Made by a program: the position numbers and the translations under genes. From Formosa sp030427735 (lineage in GTDB: Bacteria > Bacteroidota > Bacteroidia > Flavobacteriales > Flavobacteriaceae), in contig NZ_CP195158.1 in the NCBI RefSeq assembly GCF_051200825.1, forward strand, positions 124,001-188,000: DNA of 64,000 nucleotides, read 5' to 3'. Below, one piece after another: positions 16,792 to 25,700 of this stretch. The notes beneath the pieces were generated by a model. That model ran no database searches. It was given only the letters and a program-made list of their open reading frames with translations, and was not told where the DNA came from. Numbering within the stretch: the stretch's first letter is position 1; each line of letters begins with the position of its first letter.

Positions 16792-19700
16792 TTAAATGCT
16801 CTTAACCAGAAGCTCGTCGTTAATATATACCAAAAGTTTTTTGGTGACTTTATATTGCATCTGTTCTAAGTGCTGTTGATAGTTTAAAAGTTGTTGTTTG
16901 TGCTGTTCTAATTCCAAACCTGTTTTATAGTCTATTATTACGACTTCGTGATCTGTTGAAATTGCCAAACGGTCTGGCCTTAAAATAGTGCCATCTTTCG
17001 CTAAAATGTCTCGTTCTGTATAAATGGTATAAGTTTCGTTAAAATAAGGCTCTAACTCTGGATGGAGAATGATTTGAGTTATGGTTTGGTTTAAAGCTGT
17101 TTGTTGCTCGGTACTTATTAATCCAGTTCTGTTAGCTTGTTCCAAAACGGTTGGAACGTCTTTTTTTGTGGAAATTTTTGCCATAAGATTGTGAACTAAA
17201 TTTCCTTTTTCTATGGCGTTTTGTTGTTTGGTATCCCACAGGTAACCGTTATTGGTAACAATTTTAATATTGTGTTCGTTTTTTGGGGTTGAAATGAATT
17301 CTATTATTTCGTTAGTGTTAGCGTGTTGTTCTGTTTCGTTTGTTATTGAAGTTGGGCGTTCGGGAGTGCCAAAATTGTAGCTTAAGGTTTGGTCGTTCCA
17401 GAGTTGTTCTTGCATTAAAAAATCTATAAAAAGCCCAGAATATTGTTTGGTTTTGGGTAGTTTTTTAGTGTCTAAATCCAGACTGGATATAATGTACAAT
17501 TGTTCTACGGGACGTGTTAATGTTACATACAACAGGTTTAAATTATCTAGCTCTAACTCGGCTTGATGGGTCATGTAAATCTCTTGGCCTGCTTCATTAT
17601 ATTCAGCGACATCTGCATTGTAATTTATCAGCGTATAAGGAAACCCTTTGTATTGGTCTTGGTCTAGCGGAAACCAGGTTTTGGGTTCTTTTTCTCTGTA
17701 AATATCCAAATCGGCATAAGGAAAGATAACTACAGGAAATTCTAAACCTTTAGATTTATGGATAGTCATAATTTGTATAGCATCCTGCCCTTCGGGCGAT
17801 ACAATACTTAACACGTCTAATTTGTTGTTAAAATACTCTAAAAAGCCAAAAACATCCGATCCGTGTTTTTGCGTATAGTCTAAAACAATGTCTAAATAAT
17901 ATTGAAGATATGCGTTAGAGGTTTTTGTGAGTTGAAATTGTCTAATTATGGTTTCTGCCATGTCGAATAATGGCATTTGTATTAATTGATGTGCTTGACT
18001 AAAAATACCAAATGTACTAAACGATTGAAACAGTGCTGTGTTGTTTTTTTGTATGTGCTCAGCAAAATAAGCATGCTTGTCTTCAACGTTATATTTTGTA
18101 GCTATATAGTTTAAGATATCTACTTTAATCTCGTTGTTTTTAGGTTCGAAAAGCAGCGAGATTAATTGAGTAACAAACATAACCTCGGGCGATTTTTTTA
18201 AAAGCAAAGATTCCGAAGATATAATTTGTATATCATGAAGACTTAAATAATCGGCAATTACGGCAGCCTCTTTTCGCTTTCTAACTAGCACGCATATGTC
18301 TTTATAATTATAACCGTTTTTAATACAAGATTCAATCGTTTTTAAAACCTGCTTTGGATATAATTCGTCTTTATCTTCTTCTTTTAAATCTAAAAAAGTA
18401 ATATTAACAAACCCGTCGTTAGGGTTAGATAGTTCTTGTTGTGCGTTTTCGTATAGCCCTTTATAAACTACGTTGCTAAAGGCCGCTTTTGTTAGGTATT
18501 TAAAAAAGGAATTGTTGAAATTAATAATGTGTTTAAAACTGCGAAAATTTGTCTCTAAACGGTATACTTCTTTGGGAGTATGAAAAGGATTGAAGTTAAA
18601 TGCGTTTTCGCATAACTCTATAAATTGTTCGGCTTTTCCACCACGCCATCTGTAAATGGCTTGCTTGGCATCGCCTACTAACATTAGCGATCCTGGTGTT
18701 TTGTGGGTATCAATGGTGTCTAGACCTTCAGAAATTAACGGGATTAGGTTTTGCCATTGCAGTTGCGACGTGTCTTGAAATTCATCTATAAAATAGTGAT
18801 TGAACTTTTCGCCCAAACGTTCGTAAATAAATGGTGTGGGCTGTTCGGAAACCTGATTGCTGATAAGGGTGTTAAATTCCGAGATGAGCATTTTATTTTC
18901 CTCGGTTTTTAATAGTGTTAGTTCTTTGTTTATGGTATTTAAAACCGATAATTGTGTTATGTTTTTGTATACGGTATTTAAAAATTTAAAATGATATACT
19001 TGCGATTTTATACTTAAAAACGTGTTTTTTATAGATGGTAAAAGAGCGTCTATACTTGCTGCTTTGTCGCGAGCTAGGGTTTTGGTATAAACCTTTCCGT
19101 CGTTTATGTTGTTTTCTAATTGATTTTCGTAAATCTTATCGATATTAAAATCAGAAACTTTTACAAAGTGATTGTAAAGCGTACCTCGAGAAAAATCTTT
19201 AGCGCTTAAATTGTGATTTTCGAAAACCGTAAGCAAATCTTTAGCTTTGCTAATTATGGTTTTTTTTGTGCTTTGTATTTCAGATTTTAAATGGGTCTTT
19301 AGGGCTTTAAAATCGTCTAAGTTTTTATCTTTTAGAGTGTCTAAATATATAATGTCGTTTTCGTTTACCAGTAGTTTTGCAATTTTATTCAGGTCTAAGG
19401 CTATGTCCCAACTTTTATCGTCATCTGCCTTTTCCAGAGCGAATTGAACCAGAACATCGGTTAGAGTTTGGTCTGTGCCAGCTTTAGCTATTAGCCTGTC
19501 TACAGCTTCGGTAAGCAAAGCATCGGTGTCCAATTCAACTTCAAAGTTTAAAGGCAATTTTAAATCGTGGGCAAAAGTGCGAATAATGCGGTGTGTAAAA
19601 CCATCTATAGTAGAAATTTCGAAAGCTGCATAATTATGGACTATTGTGTTTAAAAGGGTTTGCGATTTGCTATGTAATGCTTCGGGTTGCATATTTAATT

Positions 19701-19953
19701 CGGCGCAAAGCAAATTAAACATGGTGTGTTCTTCTTTTAAAATAGTTGGATCTGCAAAAGCTTTAAGCGTTTTAATAATACGCTCTTTCATTTCGAAAAC
19801 CGCCTTATTGGTAAAAGTTATTGCTAATATGTTTTTAAATTGGAAATAACTGTCAGATTCAAATAGAATTTTTAAATACGATTTTACTAAGGTGAAGGTT
19901 TTGCCACTACCTGCCGAGGCATCGTAAATTGTAAAAGAAGTCTGGTTTTGCAT
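16792..19953 (-). CDS. AddA-like UvrD-family helicase-nuclease
   Basis: The motor subunit of an AddAB/RecBCD-type break-repair complex, 1053 residues from ATG 19953. This start puts Walker A (DASAGSGKTFTLV, Lys18) close to the N-terminus as in homologues; an upstream in-frame ATG at 20004 would add 17 hydrophobic residues. Superfamily 1 motifs follow: FIDEFQDTSQLQW (motif II), MLVGDAKQAIYRWRGG (III), ETNFRS (IV), IMTIHKSKGLEFPVV (V) and LLYVTLTRPVEQLY (VI). The C-terminal nuclease domain contains LRPDRL and VIIDYKTGLE. With the AddB-like gene at 11156-13915 it should form a helicase/dual-nuclease, although two unrelated genes separate them. Confidence 0.9.
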   Translation of the reverse strand: MQNQTSFTIYDASAGSGKTFTLVKSYLKILFESDSYFQFKNILAITFTNKAVFEMKERIIKTLKAFADPTILKEEHTMFNLLCAELNMQPEALHSKSQTLLNTIVHNYAAFEISTIDGFTHRIIRTFAHDLKLPLNFEVELDTDALLTEAVDRLIAKAGTDQTLTDVLVQFALEKADDDKSWDIALDLNKIAKLLVNENDIIYLDTLKDKNLDDFKALKTHLKSEIQSTKKTIISKAKDLLTVFENHNLSAKDFSRGTLYNHFVKVSDFNIDKIYENQLENNINDGKVYTKTLARDKAASIDALLPSIKNTFLSIKSQVYHFKFLNTVYKNITQLSVLNTINKELTLLKTEENKMLISEFNTLISNQVSEQPTPFIYERLGEKFNHYFIDEFQDTSQLQWQNLIPLISEGLDTIDTHKTPGSLMLVGDAKQAIYRWRGGKAEQFIELCENAFNFNPFHTPKEVYRLETNFRSFKHIINFNNSFFKYLTKAAFSNVVYKGLYENAQQELSNPNDGFVNITFLDLKEEDKDELYPKQVLKTIESCIKNGYNYKDICVLVRKRKEAAVIADYLSLHDIQIISSESLLLKKSPEVMFVTQLISLLFEPKNNEIKVDILNYIATKYNVEDKHAYFAEHIQKNNTALFQSFSTFGIFSQAHQLIQMPLFDMAETIIRQFQLTKTSNAYLQYYLDIVLDYTQKHGSDVFGFLEYFNNKLDVLSIVSPEGQDAIQIMTIHKSKGLEFPVVIFPYADLDIYREKEPKTWFPLDQDQYKGFPYTLINYNADVAEYNEAGQEIYMTHQAELELDNLNLLYVTLTRPVEQLYIISSLDLDTKKLPKTKQYSGLFIDFLMQEQLWNDQTLSYNFGTPERPTSITNETEQHANTNEIIEFISTPKNEHNIKIVTNNGYLWDTKQQNAIEKGNLVHNLMAKISTKKDVPTVLEQANRTGLISTEQQTALNQTITQIILHPELEPYFNETYTIYTERDILAKDGTILRPDRLAISTDHEVVIIDYKTGLELEQHKQQLLNYQQHLEQMQYKVTKKLLVYINDELLVKSI

Positions 19954-20034
19954 ATTAAACAATTTTGTAGACAAGATAAAAACTATTGATGGTTTCATAA
20001 CCATTAATTATTTTTAATTACCGTGTATAATCCT

Positions 20035-20042
20035 TAAATTTG
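20035..20042 (+). promoter_or_regulatory. -7 promoter element of the superoxide dismutase gene
   Basis: TAAATTTG matches TAnnTTTG 39 bases before the start codon. No TTG is seen at the expected -33 distance, so this is a weaker call. Confidence 0.4.
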
Positions 20043-20081
20043 AAATGAAATATTTATTAATCATTAAAATATAAAAATATT

Positions 20082-20690
20082 ATGGCTTTCGAATTACCGA
20101 AATTACAATATGCGTACGATGCATTAGAACCAAACATTGATGCACGTACTATGGAAATACATCATACAAAACATCACCAAGGTTATACCAATAACCTAAA
20201 TAATGCCATTGCTGGTACAGATTTAGAGGGTAAATCTATCGAAGATATTTTAACAGGTTTAGACATGAGTAATGCAGCTGTTAGAAATAACGGTGGTGGA
20301 TTTTACAATCACTCATTATTTTGGGAAGTAATGAATCCAGAAGGTAAAGGTGTGTTGTCTGGCGAATTAAAAACAGCTATCGAAACTGCTTTTGGTTCTG
20401 TAGATGCTTTTAAAGATGCTTTTAGTAAAGCAGCAGCTACACAATTTGGTTCTGGTTGGGCTTGGTTGTGTGTACACAAAGGTGGTAAAGTAGAAGTTTG
20501 TTCTACACCTAACCAAGACAATCCGTTAATGCCAGGAGTAGCTTGCGAAGGAACTCCTATTTTAGGATTAGATGTTTGGGAGCACGCTTATTATTTAAAC
20601 TACCAAAACAGAAGACCAGATTATATTAATGCGTTCTTTAACGTAATTAACTGGAACGAGGTAGAGCGTCGTTACGCCGAAGCAAAATAA
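20082..20690 (+). CDS. sodA: Superoxide dismutase, Mn type (Fe/Mn family)
   Basis: Converts superoxide to oxygen and hydrogen peroxide in the cytoplasm. The 202 residues match the family in full. Metal ligands are visible: His27 in EIHHTKHHQGY, the His in NHSLFW, and Asp and His in DVWEHAYY. NGGGFYNHSLFW and STPNQDNPLM carry the glycine/glutamine arrangement of manganese enzymes (iron enzymes usually place the active-site Gln in the N-terminal domain), so Mn or cambialistic use is expected. There is no signal peptide. It is a single-gene unit with its own terminator. Confidence 0.95.
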   Translation: MAFELPKLQYAYDALEPNIDARTMEIHHTKHHQGYTNNLNNAIAGTDLEGKSIEDILTGLDMSNAAVRNNGGGFYNHSLFWEVMNPEGKGVLSGELKTAIETAFGSVDAFKDAFSKAAATQFGSGWAWLCVHKGGKVEVCSTPNQDNPLMPGVACEGTPILGLDVWEHAYYLNYQNRRPDYINAFFNVINWNEVERRYAEAK

Positions 20691-20710
20691 ACGCTTAAGT
20701 TTTAAATAAA

Positions 20711-20750
20711 AACGGGCTACAAACGTAAATGTTTTGTAGCCCGTTTTTTT
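20711..20750 (+). terminator. Terminator of sodA
   Basis: AACGGGCTACAAA (20711-20723) pairs with TTTGTAGCCCGTT (20733-20745), followed by a T run. Confidence 0.85.
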
Positions 20751-20761
20751 ATGTGTTTAAA

Positions 20762-20836
20762 AATAAAAAGGTGAACTTATTCAGTTCACCTTTTTGCCCC
20801 AAATCTACCATGAACTTAACCTACTTATGTTATGGT
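20762..20836 (-). ncRNA. Candidate small RNA, copy A
   Basis: A 41-base block (20796-20836) is repeated without change at 21194-21234. Read on the minus strand it begins ACCATAAC, right after a TATATTTG promoter element, contains a small stem (ACCAT/ATGGT plus AAC/GTT) around the loop segment AAGTAGGTTAA, a single-stranded GATTTGGGGC, and ends in a 13-base terminator stem (AAAAAGGTGAACT/AGTTCACCTTTTT) with T-rich tail. No open frame is present. This is the layout of a short trans-acting RNA of about 75 bases. It may correspond to a catalogued flavobacterial RNA family, which I cannot check. The plus strand could also use the terminator stem, but no promoter is seen for that strand. Confidence 0.55.
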
Positions 20837-20840
20837 GAAA

Positions 20841-20848
20841 CAAATATA
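20841..20848 (-). promoter_or_regulatory. -7 element of small RNA copy A
   Basis: TATATTTG on the minus strand, 4 bases before the conserved 41-base block, fits TAnnTTTG with a start at the block's first bases. No clear TTG is seen at -33. Confidence 0.45.
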
Positions 20849-21160
20849 AAGTGGATTTAGGTCTACTTAAAATAATACTAGTTGAAATGCTAATAAATTA
20901 GTCTAACGGGATAAATATGGAGTCTTGTTCTGTTTTAGTTAATCGTAATCGCTATTTTTTATGAATATGAAAAAAATAGTCAGGTAGGTTAATTTTGAGA
21001 TGTTCCAAAAAATGAAGTCAAGCCTCTTAAACTGAAGTTGCTAACGTTAAGTTAAAGAGCAGGGAATTAAATTTATGTACTTGAAAATTGGAGCATGTCC
21101 AATATAAAATATTAAAGAATCTGTTTTGGGAAAACGAATTGAAAGACGTAAAATTTTAAA
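20849..21160. other. Non-coding stretch between the two small RNA copies
   Basis: About 310 bases with no convincing open frame, hairpin or repeat. Stop codons are frequent in all frames I read. Confidence 0.5.
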
Positions 21161-21234
21161 AATAAAAAAGGCGAAAATTAATTCGCCTTTTTTGCCCCAA
21201 ATCTACCATGAACTTAACCTACTTATGTTATGGT
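21161..21234 (-). ncRNA. Candidate small RNA, copy B
   Basis: Second copy of the unit at 20762-20836. The 41-base block is identical, but the terminator stem differs in sequence while keeping its pairing (GGCGAA/TTCGCC here, GGTGAACT/AGTTCACC in copy A), that is, compensatory change. Upstream on the minus strand the -7 region reads CTAATTTG, a poorer match than copy A. The different flanks show two separate genes and not a recent large duplication. The purF gene on the same strand starts far upstream and ends 105 bases before this unit. Confidence 0.5.
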
Positions 21235-21338
21235 TCAGCCAAATTAGATTATTTTTAGGTTATCAAATAATCTTTTAGATTAAATGCATTTTTATTAGGT
21301 AAAATGTAATTTTACACATGTAAAGCATTAAAAACCAG

Positions 21339-23237
21339 TTAGTAGGCGCGTTCTTTGTTGCCTTCAAAAAAGTTTATAAATGCTCTGTTTACCACACGAT
21401 TTCCTCCAGGGGTAGGATAGTTTCCTGTAAAATACCAGTCTCCTAAATTTTTAGGACAGGCTTTATTTAGGTTTTCTACACTTTGGAAAATAGTATGTAC
21501 TTCTGCGTTTGTAGATTCATCCGAAATTAATTCAGCAATTTTTTCTGAAATTTCATCATCGGTAAATTGGTCGTACAACTCTTTTACGTAGTTTACTATT
21601 TTCTTGTCTTTTAGCTCTACCTGCTCTTTACATTTATTGTAAACTTCTTCTACCATATGGTATTTGTTGTTTTCTTTTAAAAGACTAAGCATGGCTCTAA
21701 ATGCTACCAAACCTTCTAGGTTAGCCATATCTATACCATAGCAGTCTGGATAACGTATTTGTGGAGCCGACGATACTACAACGATGCGCTTAGGGTGCAG
21801 GCGATCTAGCATTCTAATAATACTTTTCTTTAAAGTGGTGCCGCGTACAATACTATCGTCTATAATTACAATATTGTCTGTAGGTTTAATTACGCCATAC
21901 GTAACATCGTAAACGTGCTCTACAAGGTCGTCTCGACTACTGTCTTCGGTAATAAAGGTTCTTAGTTTAGCGTCTTTTATAGCTATTTTTTCTATTCTGG
22001 AGCGTTCAGATAAAATGTCTGTAACTTGTTTTTCCGATAAACTTCTGCTGCCGTCTAAAATGGCTTTAGTTTTCTTCTTGTTTAGAAAATCTTCAACCGT
22101 TTCTATCATTCCGTAAAACGAGGTTTCAGCAGTGTTTGGTATGTAAGAAAAAACAGTGTTTTTGGTATCGTTATCTATAGTTTTAAGAACTTTAGGCATG
22201 ATTAATCGGCCCAAGGCTTTGCGTTCTTGATAAATTTCGGCATCGCTACCTCTAGAAAAATAGATGCGTTCGAAAGAACAGGCTTTGCGCTCTGTGGGTT
22301 CTAATATTTGCTCTATTTTTACTTTTCCAGATTTTTTGGTAATTATCGCATGTCCTGGTTCTAGTTCCTTAACTTTATCAAAATCGACATTAAATACCGT
22401 TTGGATTACAGGGCGCTCTGAAGCTACCACTACAATTTCGTCGTCTTTATAATAGTAAGCAGGGCGAATACCAGCTGGATCTCTTAAAACAAAAGAATCT
22501 CCATGTCCAAGCATACCTGCCATAGCATAACCGCCATCAAAATTTTTGGCAGCACGTTTTAAAATTTTACCAACGTTTAATCGATCTGCTATTAAAGGAG
22601 AACATTCTGTTTTAGTGTAGCCTTCGGCTTTTAATTGTTTGTATTTTTTGGCAACGGCATCGTCTAGAAAATGACCTATTTTTTCCATAATGGTAATCGT
22701 ATCTGCCTTTTCTTTTGGGTGCTGCCCAATGCGTAGTAAATTGTCGAATAACTCGTTAACATTGGTCATGTTAAAGTTACCTGCAACAATTAAGTTTCTG
22801 TGCATCCAGTTGTTCTGTCTTAAAAAAGGATGTACACTTTCTACACTGTTTTTACCAAAAGTACCGTAGCGAACATGTCCTAATAACACTTCCCCAATGT
22901 ATGGAATATGGCGCTTTTGCGAGGCCACGTCGTCTGCGTATTCTGGGTGTTCTTTAAGTTCTTGATTAATGCGGTCGTTTATTTGGCCAAAAATATCTTG
23001 TATGGGTTGTTGGGCATTAGAGCGTACTCTGCTAATGTAGCGTTCTCCAGGCTGGGTGTCTAGTTTTATACTTGCAAATCCAGCACCGTCTTGCCCGCGA
23101 TTGTGCTGTTTTTCCATCATTAAGTACATTTTATTTACGCCATAAAATGCAGTACCATATTTTTCTTTATAGTATTCTAATGGTTTTAAAAGTCTAATAA
23201 GTGCAATACCACACTCGTGTTTTAAAGCATCGCTCAT
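21339..23237 (-). CDS. purF: Amidophosphoribosyltransferase, long PurF-type glutamine amidotransferase
   Basis: Catalyses the first step of purine synthesis, PRPP plus glutamine to phosphoribosylamine, or a closely related reaction. The class II amidotransferase nucleophile is probably Cys9 in HECGIALIRL, exposed after removal of a short propeptide. The PRPP-binding motif reads IVIIDDSIVRGTT. At 632 residues it is longer than typical PurF (about 470-510), with insertions in the amidotransferase half and a C-terminal extension; this long form is common in Bacteroidota, which often also carry a standard PurF elsewhere. purN lies 2.5 kb upstream on the same strand, supporting a purine role. The short upstream gap contains a terminator-like hairpin. 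Confidence 0.85.
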   Translation of the reverse strand: MSDALKHECGIALIRLLKPLEYYKEKYGTAFYGVNKMYLMMEKQHNRGQDGAGFASIKLDTQPGERYISRVRSNAQQPIQDIFGQINDRINQELKEHPEYADDVASQKRHIPYIGEVLLGHVRYGTFGKNSVESVHPFLRQNNWMHRNLIVAGNFNMTNVNELFDNLLRIGQHPKEKADTITIMEKIGHFLDDAVAKKYKQLKAEGYTKTECSPLIADRLNVGKILKRAAKNFDGGYAMAGMLGHGDSFVLRDPAGIRPAYYYKDDEIVVVASERPVIQTVFNVDFDKVKELEPGHAIITKKSGKVKIEQILEPTERKACSFERIYFSRGSDAEIYQERKALGRLIMPKVLKTIDNDTKNTVFSYIPNTAETSFYGMIETVEDFLNKKKTKAILDGSRSLSEKQVTDILSERSRIEKIAIKDAKLRTFITEDSSRDDLVEHVYDVTYGVIKPTDNIVIIDDSIVRGTTLKKSIIRMLDRLHPKRIVVVSSAPQIRYPDCYGIDMANLEGLVAFRAMLSLLKENNKYHMVEEVYNKCKEQVELKDKKIVNYVKELYDQFTDDEISEKIAELISDESTNAEVHTIFQSVENLNKACPKNLGDWYFTGNYPTPGGNRVVNRAFINFFEGNKERAY

Positions 23238-23265
23238 TGTGTTGTGTATAAAAGTGTAATTAAGT

Positions 23266-23291
23266 AAAAACGCGCTTTTAGTAAGCGCGCA
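23266..23291 (-). terminator. Terminator of the PfkB kinase gene
   Basis: CGCGCTT (23271-23277) pairs with AAGCGCG (23283-23289). On the minus strand a T run follows (plus-strand AAAAA at 23266-23270). It lies in the 58-base gap before purF and may allow partial read-through. Confidence 0.55.
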
Positions 23292-23295
23292 TTTT

Positions 23296-24225
23296 TTATT
23301 CTGATAATTCTATATTAAATGTTGTTAAGTCTCTAAACTGTTTCAGCCGAAGGCTTAGTGCTTGTTCCGAGACGTTTTGTAATTGTTCTGTGCCAAAAGC
23401 TTCAACACAAAACGAGGCTAAAGCCGACCCGTAAATAATTGCGGTTTTCATGTTGTTGAACGAGAAGTCTTTAGTGCTTGCTAAATATCCTGCAAATCCA
23501 CCTGCAAAGGTATCTCCAGCTCCTGTGGGATCGTAAACGTTTTCTAATGGTAATGCTGGTGCCGAGAAAATTTCATTTTCATGAAACAATAACGCGCCGT
23601 GTTCTCCTTTTTTTATGACAACGAATTTCGGCCCCATATCGTAAATTTTACGGGCAGCAACAACCAACGAATATTCGTCAGTAAGCTGTCTTGCTTCTTC
23701 GTCGTTTATGGTTAAAACATCTACTTTGGCAATAACCTTGTGTAAATCTTCTAAGGCATTGTCCATCCAGAAATTCATGGTGTCCAGAATGGTTAGCTTA
23801 GGCGAATCGTCCATCTGCTCTAATACGCTTAGTTGCACAAGAGGATGCAAATTGCCTAGCATAACAACATCTGCATTCTTATAGGCTTCGGGAACAACAG
23901 GATTAAAATCGGCCAGAACATTTAGTTCTGTTGCCAAGGTATCGCGCGTATTCATATCGTAATGGTAGCGACCGCTCCAAAAAAACGTTTTACCGTCTTT
24001 TACGATTTCTATTCCTGAAATATCGATGTTTTTGTTTGATAATAAATCGAGATAGTCTTGCGGAAAATCGTTTCCTACAACAGAAACAATAGCGCTATCT
24101 ACATTAAACTGCGATGCCGAGAGCCCAATAAATGTGGCAGCACCACCAAGGATTTTGTCGGTTTTTCCAAAAGGGGTTTCAATAGCATCAAAGGCTACTG
24201 TTCCTACAATTACTAATTTGCTCAT
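23296..24225 (-). CDS. PfkB-family nucleoside/sugar kinase
   Basis: A cytoplasmic ATP-dependent kinase of 309 residues. N-terminal LVIVGTVAFDAIETPFG and LGGAATFIGLSAS give the substrate pocket; the second PfkB signature is DPTGAGDTFAGGF with the catalytic Asp. The N-terminus is unlike classical fructokinase and resembles the adenosine/ribokinase-like branch annotated simply as a PfkB kinase in Flavobacteria. It lies between rnhA and purF, all on the minus strand and near purN, so a nucleoside or ribose-derivative substrate is a reasonable guess, not shown by sequence. Confidence 0.85.
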   Translation of the reverse strand: MSKLVIVGTVAFDAIETPFGKTDKILGGAATFIGLSASQFNVDSAIVSVVGNDFPQDYLDLLSNKNIDISGIEIVKDGKTFFWSGRYHYDMNTRDTLATELNVLADFNPVVPEAYKNADVVMLGNLHPLVQLSVLEQMDDSPKLTILDTMNFWMDNALEDLHKVIAKVDVLTINDEEARQLTDEYSLVVAARKIYDMGPKFVVIKKGEHGALLFHENEIFSAPALPLENVYDPTGAGDTFAGGFAGYLASTKDFSFNNMKTAIIYGSALASFCVEAFGTEQLQNVSEQALSLRLKQFRDLTTFNIELSE

Positions 24226-24334
24226 AAAGAGGTGTCAAATTTTTTGCAAATATATGGTTTTATGGGCGAATTTAAATAATTATTAGACTTAAATAAAATC
24301 TAAATTAACAAGTTGATTATTTGGAGTCTAAGTG

Positions 24335-24970
24335 TTATTTTCGACCAAAATCGGCAGGGATTTCTCCCCAAGCTTTGGTTTCCCATTTAACAATTGTAGT
24401 GGTGTAGTCGTTATTTTTTAACCAACTTACAGCTCGCGATATTAAATCGAATAGAGGTTTGTTTTTCTCTGAAGGCGTTAGTTTGGTATTGCACGACTTT
24501 TTCTTTACCCAGCTTATAGCTGTTTTAGAGTCGGTGTAAATGATGCGGTCGCTTTGGTGTTGTTTTAAAAAGGCTAAACCGTGAACGATGGCTAAAAATT
24601 CGCCAATATTATTAGTGCCTTCAGGAAAGGGACCCTGTATAAAAAGTTGCTTTTTGGTTTTAGTGTCTACGCCTCGGTATTCCATAACCCCGGGATTGCC
24701 ACTGGAAGCTGCGTCTACAGCAATAGAGTTGTAATTAGGTTGACCTATTTTTTTGAGTTGTTCTGGAGTTAAGGTGCTTTTAAAATTACTGTTGCCAATA
24801 AAATCTTTAGGATTGTTGTTTAAGGCGTGCTTGGCAGCCTCGAAAGTAGGAAACGATTTGTAAACAGCTCCTGGGTAATCTTTAATTTGGGCTTTACAGT
24901 CGTTCCAAGTATCGAATACACCAACGCGGTGCCCTTTCCAAACGGTGTAATATTTTTTCTTTTTAGACAT
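24335..24970 (-). CDS. rnhA: Ribonuclease H with N-terminal viroplasmin domain
   Basis: Degrades RNA in RNA-DNA hybrids. From ATG 24970 the protein has 211 residues; this start puts the viroplasmin/RHBP hybrid-binding domain (YYTVWKGHRVGVFDTW) at the very N-terminus as in homologues, and an upstream in-frame start at 25003 would overlap the preceding gene. The RNase H fold follows: IAVDAASSGNPG (Asp), NNIGEFLAIVHG (Glu), IIYTDSKTAISW (Asp) and IPADFGRK near the end (fourth Asp). All four catalytic acids are present. It lies 22 bases after the cyclase-family gene, probably co-transcribed. Confidence 0.92.
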   Translation of the reverse strand: MSKKKKYYTVWKGHRVGVFDTWNDCKAQIKDYPGAVYKSFPTFEAAKHALNNNPKDFIGNSNFKSTLTPEQLKKIGQPNYNSIAVDAASSGNPGVMEYRGVDTKTKKQLFIQGPFPEGTNNIGEFLAIVHGLAFLKQHQSDRIIYTDSKTAISWVKKKSCNTKLTPSEKNKPLFDLISRAVSWLKNNDYTTTIVKWETKAWGEIPADFGRK

Positions 24971-24992
24971 AAATAGTATTCGTTTGCTTAAA

Positions 24993-25688
24993 TTAATCTT
25001 CAAAAATGGCTACAGCTCGAACAGGAGAGCCTGTACCACCTTTTATTTTTAAAGGAAATCCTATAAACCTAAAACGCCCTCTACCTATTAATAGGTGTAA
25101 ATTTATTAAGTTTTCGTAATGCGTAAAATGTAATTCGCCACAAATATGGTGTATGGTTTTGTTGCCTTTTTTTGGTACGCCAGGAGACATGGTCTCTACG
25201 CCAAAAGCCGCTATGTTTTGTTCGCCTAACCATCTGGCAGCTTCTGGTGTTAATCCAGGGCCTTTGCTCCAATTGTTAGTGCCAAACGCGTTTCTGTAAT
25301 GGTTTGTATAAATTAAAACGGTATCGTTTTTTTTAATGGTTACATTGGCTTTTGTGCAAGCCTGTTTTAATTCTTCGGTGGTTATCAGTTCTTCAAAATG
25401 TTTGTAAGATAAATCTAAGCAAATGCCTTCGGTATAAAACATAGAGAGCGGCATGGTGTCTATAGAATGCTGCTTGTATTGCATGGCCATATGGTTTATG
25501 GCGTCTACGTGTGTACCTGTGTGCTCGCCAAGTTCTAGTTTGTGTACCGCGGGGGTTTTTGTTGTAGCACCTTCTAATCCGTCCCAAGCTTCATGAGTAT
25601 TGTGAATACTCATTTTTACTTGTGGTAAATCTTTGTAAACAGGCATGTTTTCGTAAATATCTTGACTTAAATCTATAATTTCAGCCAT
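24993..25688 (-). CDS. Cyclase-family / kynurenine formamidase-like metal hydrolase
   Basis: A 231-residue cytoplasmic protein of the cyclase superfamily (Pfam Cyclase). The metal-binding signature is GEHTGTHVDAINHM, matching HxGTHxDxxxH; a further conserved motif is VLIYTNHYRN, followed by GLTPEAARWLGEQNIAAFGVET. Members act as arylformamidases or related amidohydrolases, and the substrate here is unknown. It starts 12 bases after purN stops, and rnhA follows 22 bases later, so the three form an operon. No kynurenine pathway genes are in the window, so the kynurenine role is only a family label. Confidence 0.85.
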   Translation of the reverse strand: MAEIIDLSQDIYENMPVYKDLPQVKMSIHNTHEAWDGLEGATTKTPAVHKLELGEHTGTHVDAINHMAMQYKQHSIDTMPLSMFYTEGICLDLSYKHFEELITTEELKQACTKANVTIKKNDTVLIYTNHYRNAFGTNNWSKGPGLTPEAARWLGEQNIAAFGVETMSPGVPKKGNKTIHHICGELHFTHYENLINLHLLIGRGRFRFIGFPLKIKGGTGSPVRAVAIFED

Positions 25689-25700
25689 AATCAGATTTTT

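Noticed and set aside
11156..19953. AddAB-like genes as an anti-phage island
   Set aside because: They are most simply the housekeeping break-repair nuclease; the neighbours (ompA, kbl, sodA) are core genes and no mobile signature is nearby.
19954..20004. Longer N-terminus of the AddA-like helicase from ATG 20004
   Set aside because: It would add 17 mostly hydrophobic residues before a fold that normally begins directly with the Walker A strand.
20762..21234. Reading the duplicated 41-base unit as a plus-strand RNA or as the 5' leader of a plus-strand gene
   Set aside because: No plus-strand promoter or downstream plus-strand gene is seen, whereas on the minus strand promoter element, core and terminator are in the right order for copy A.
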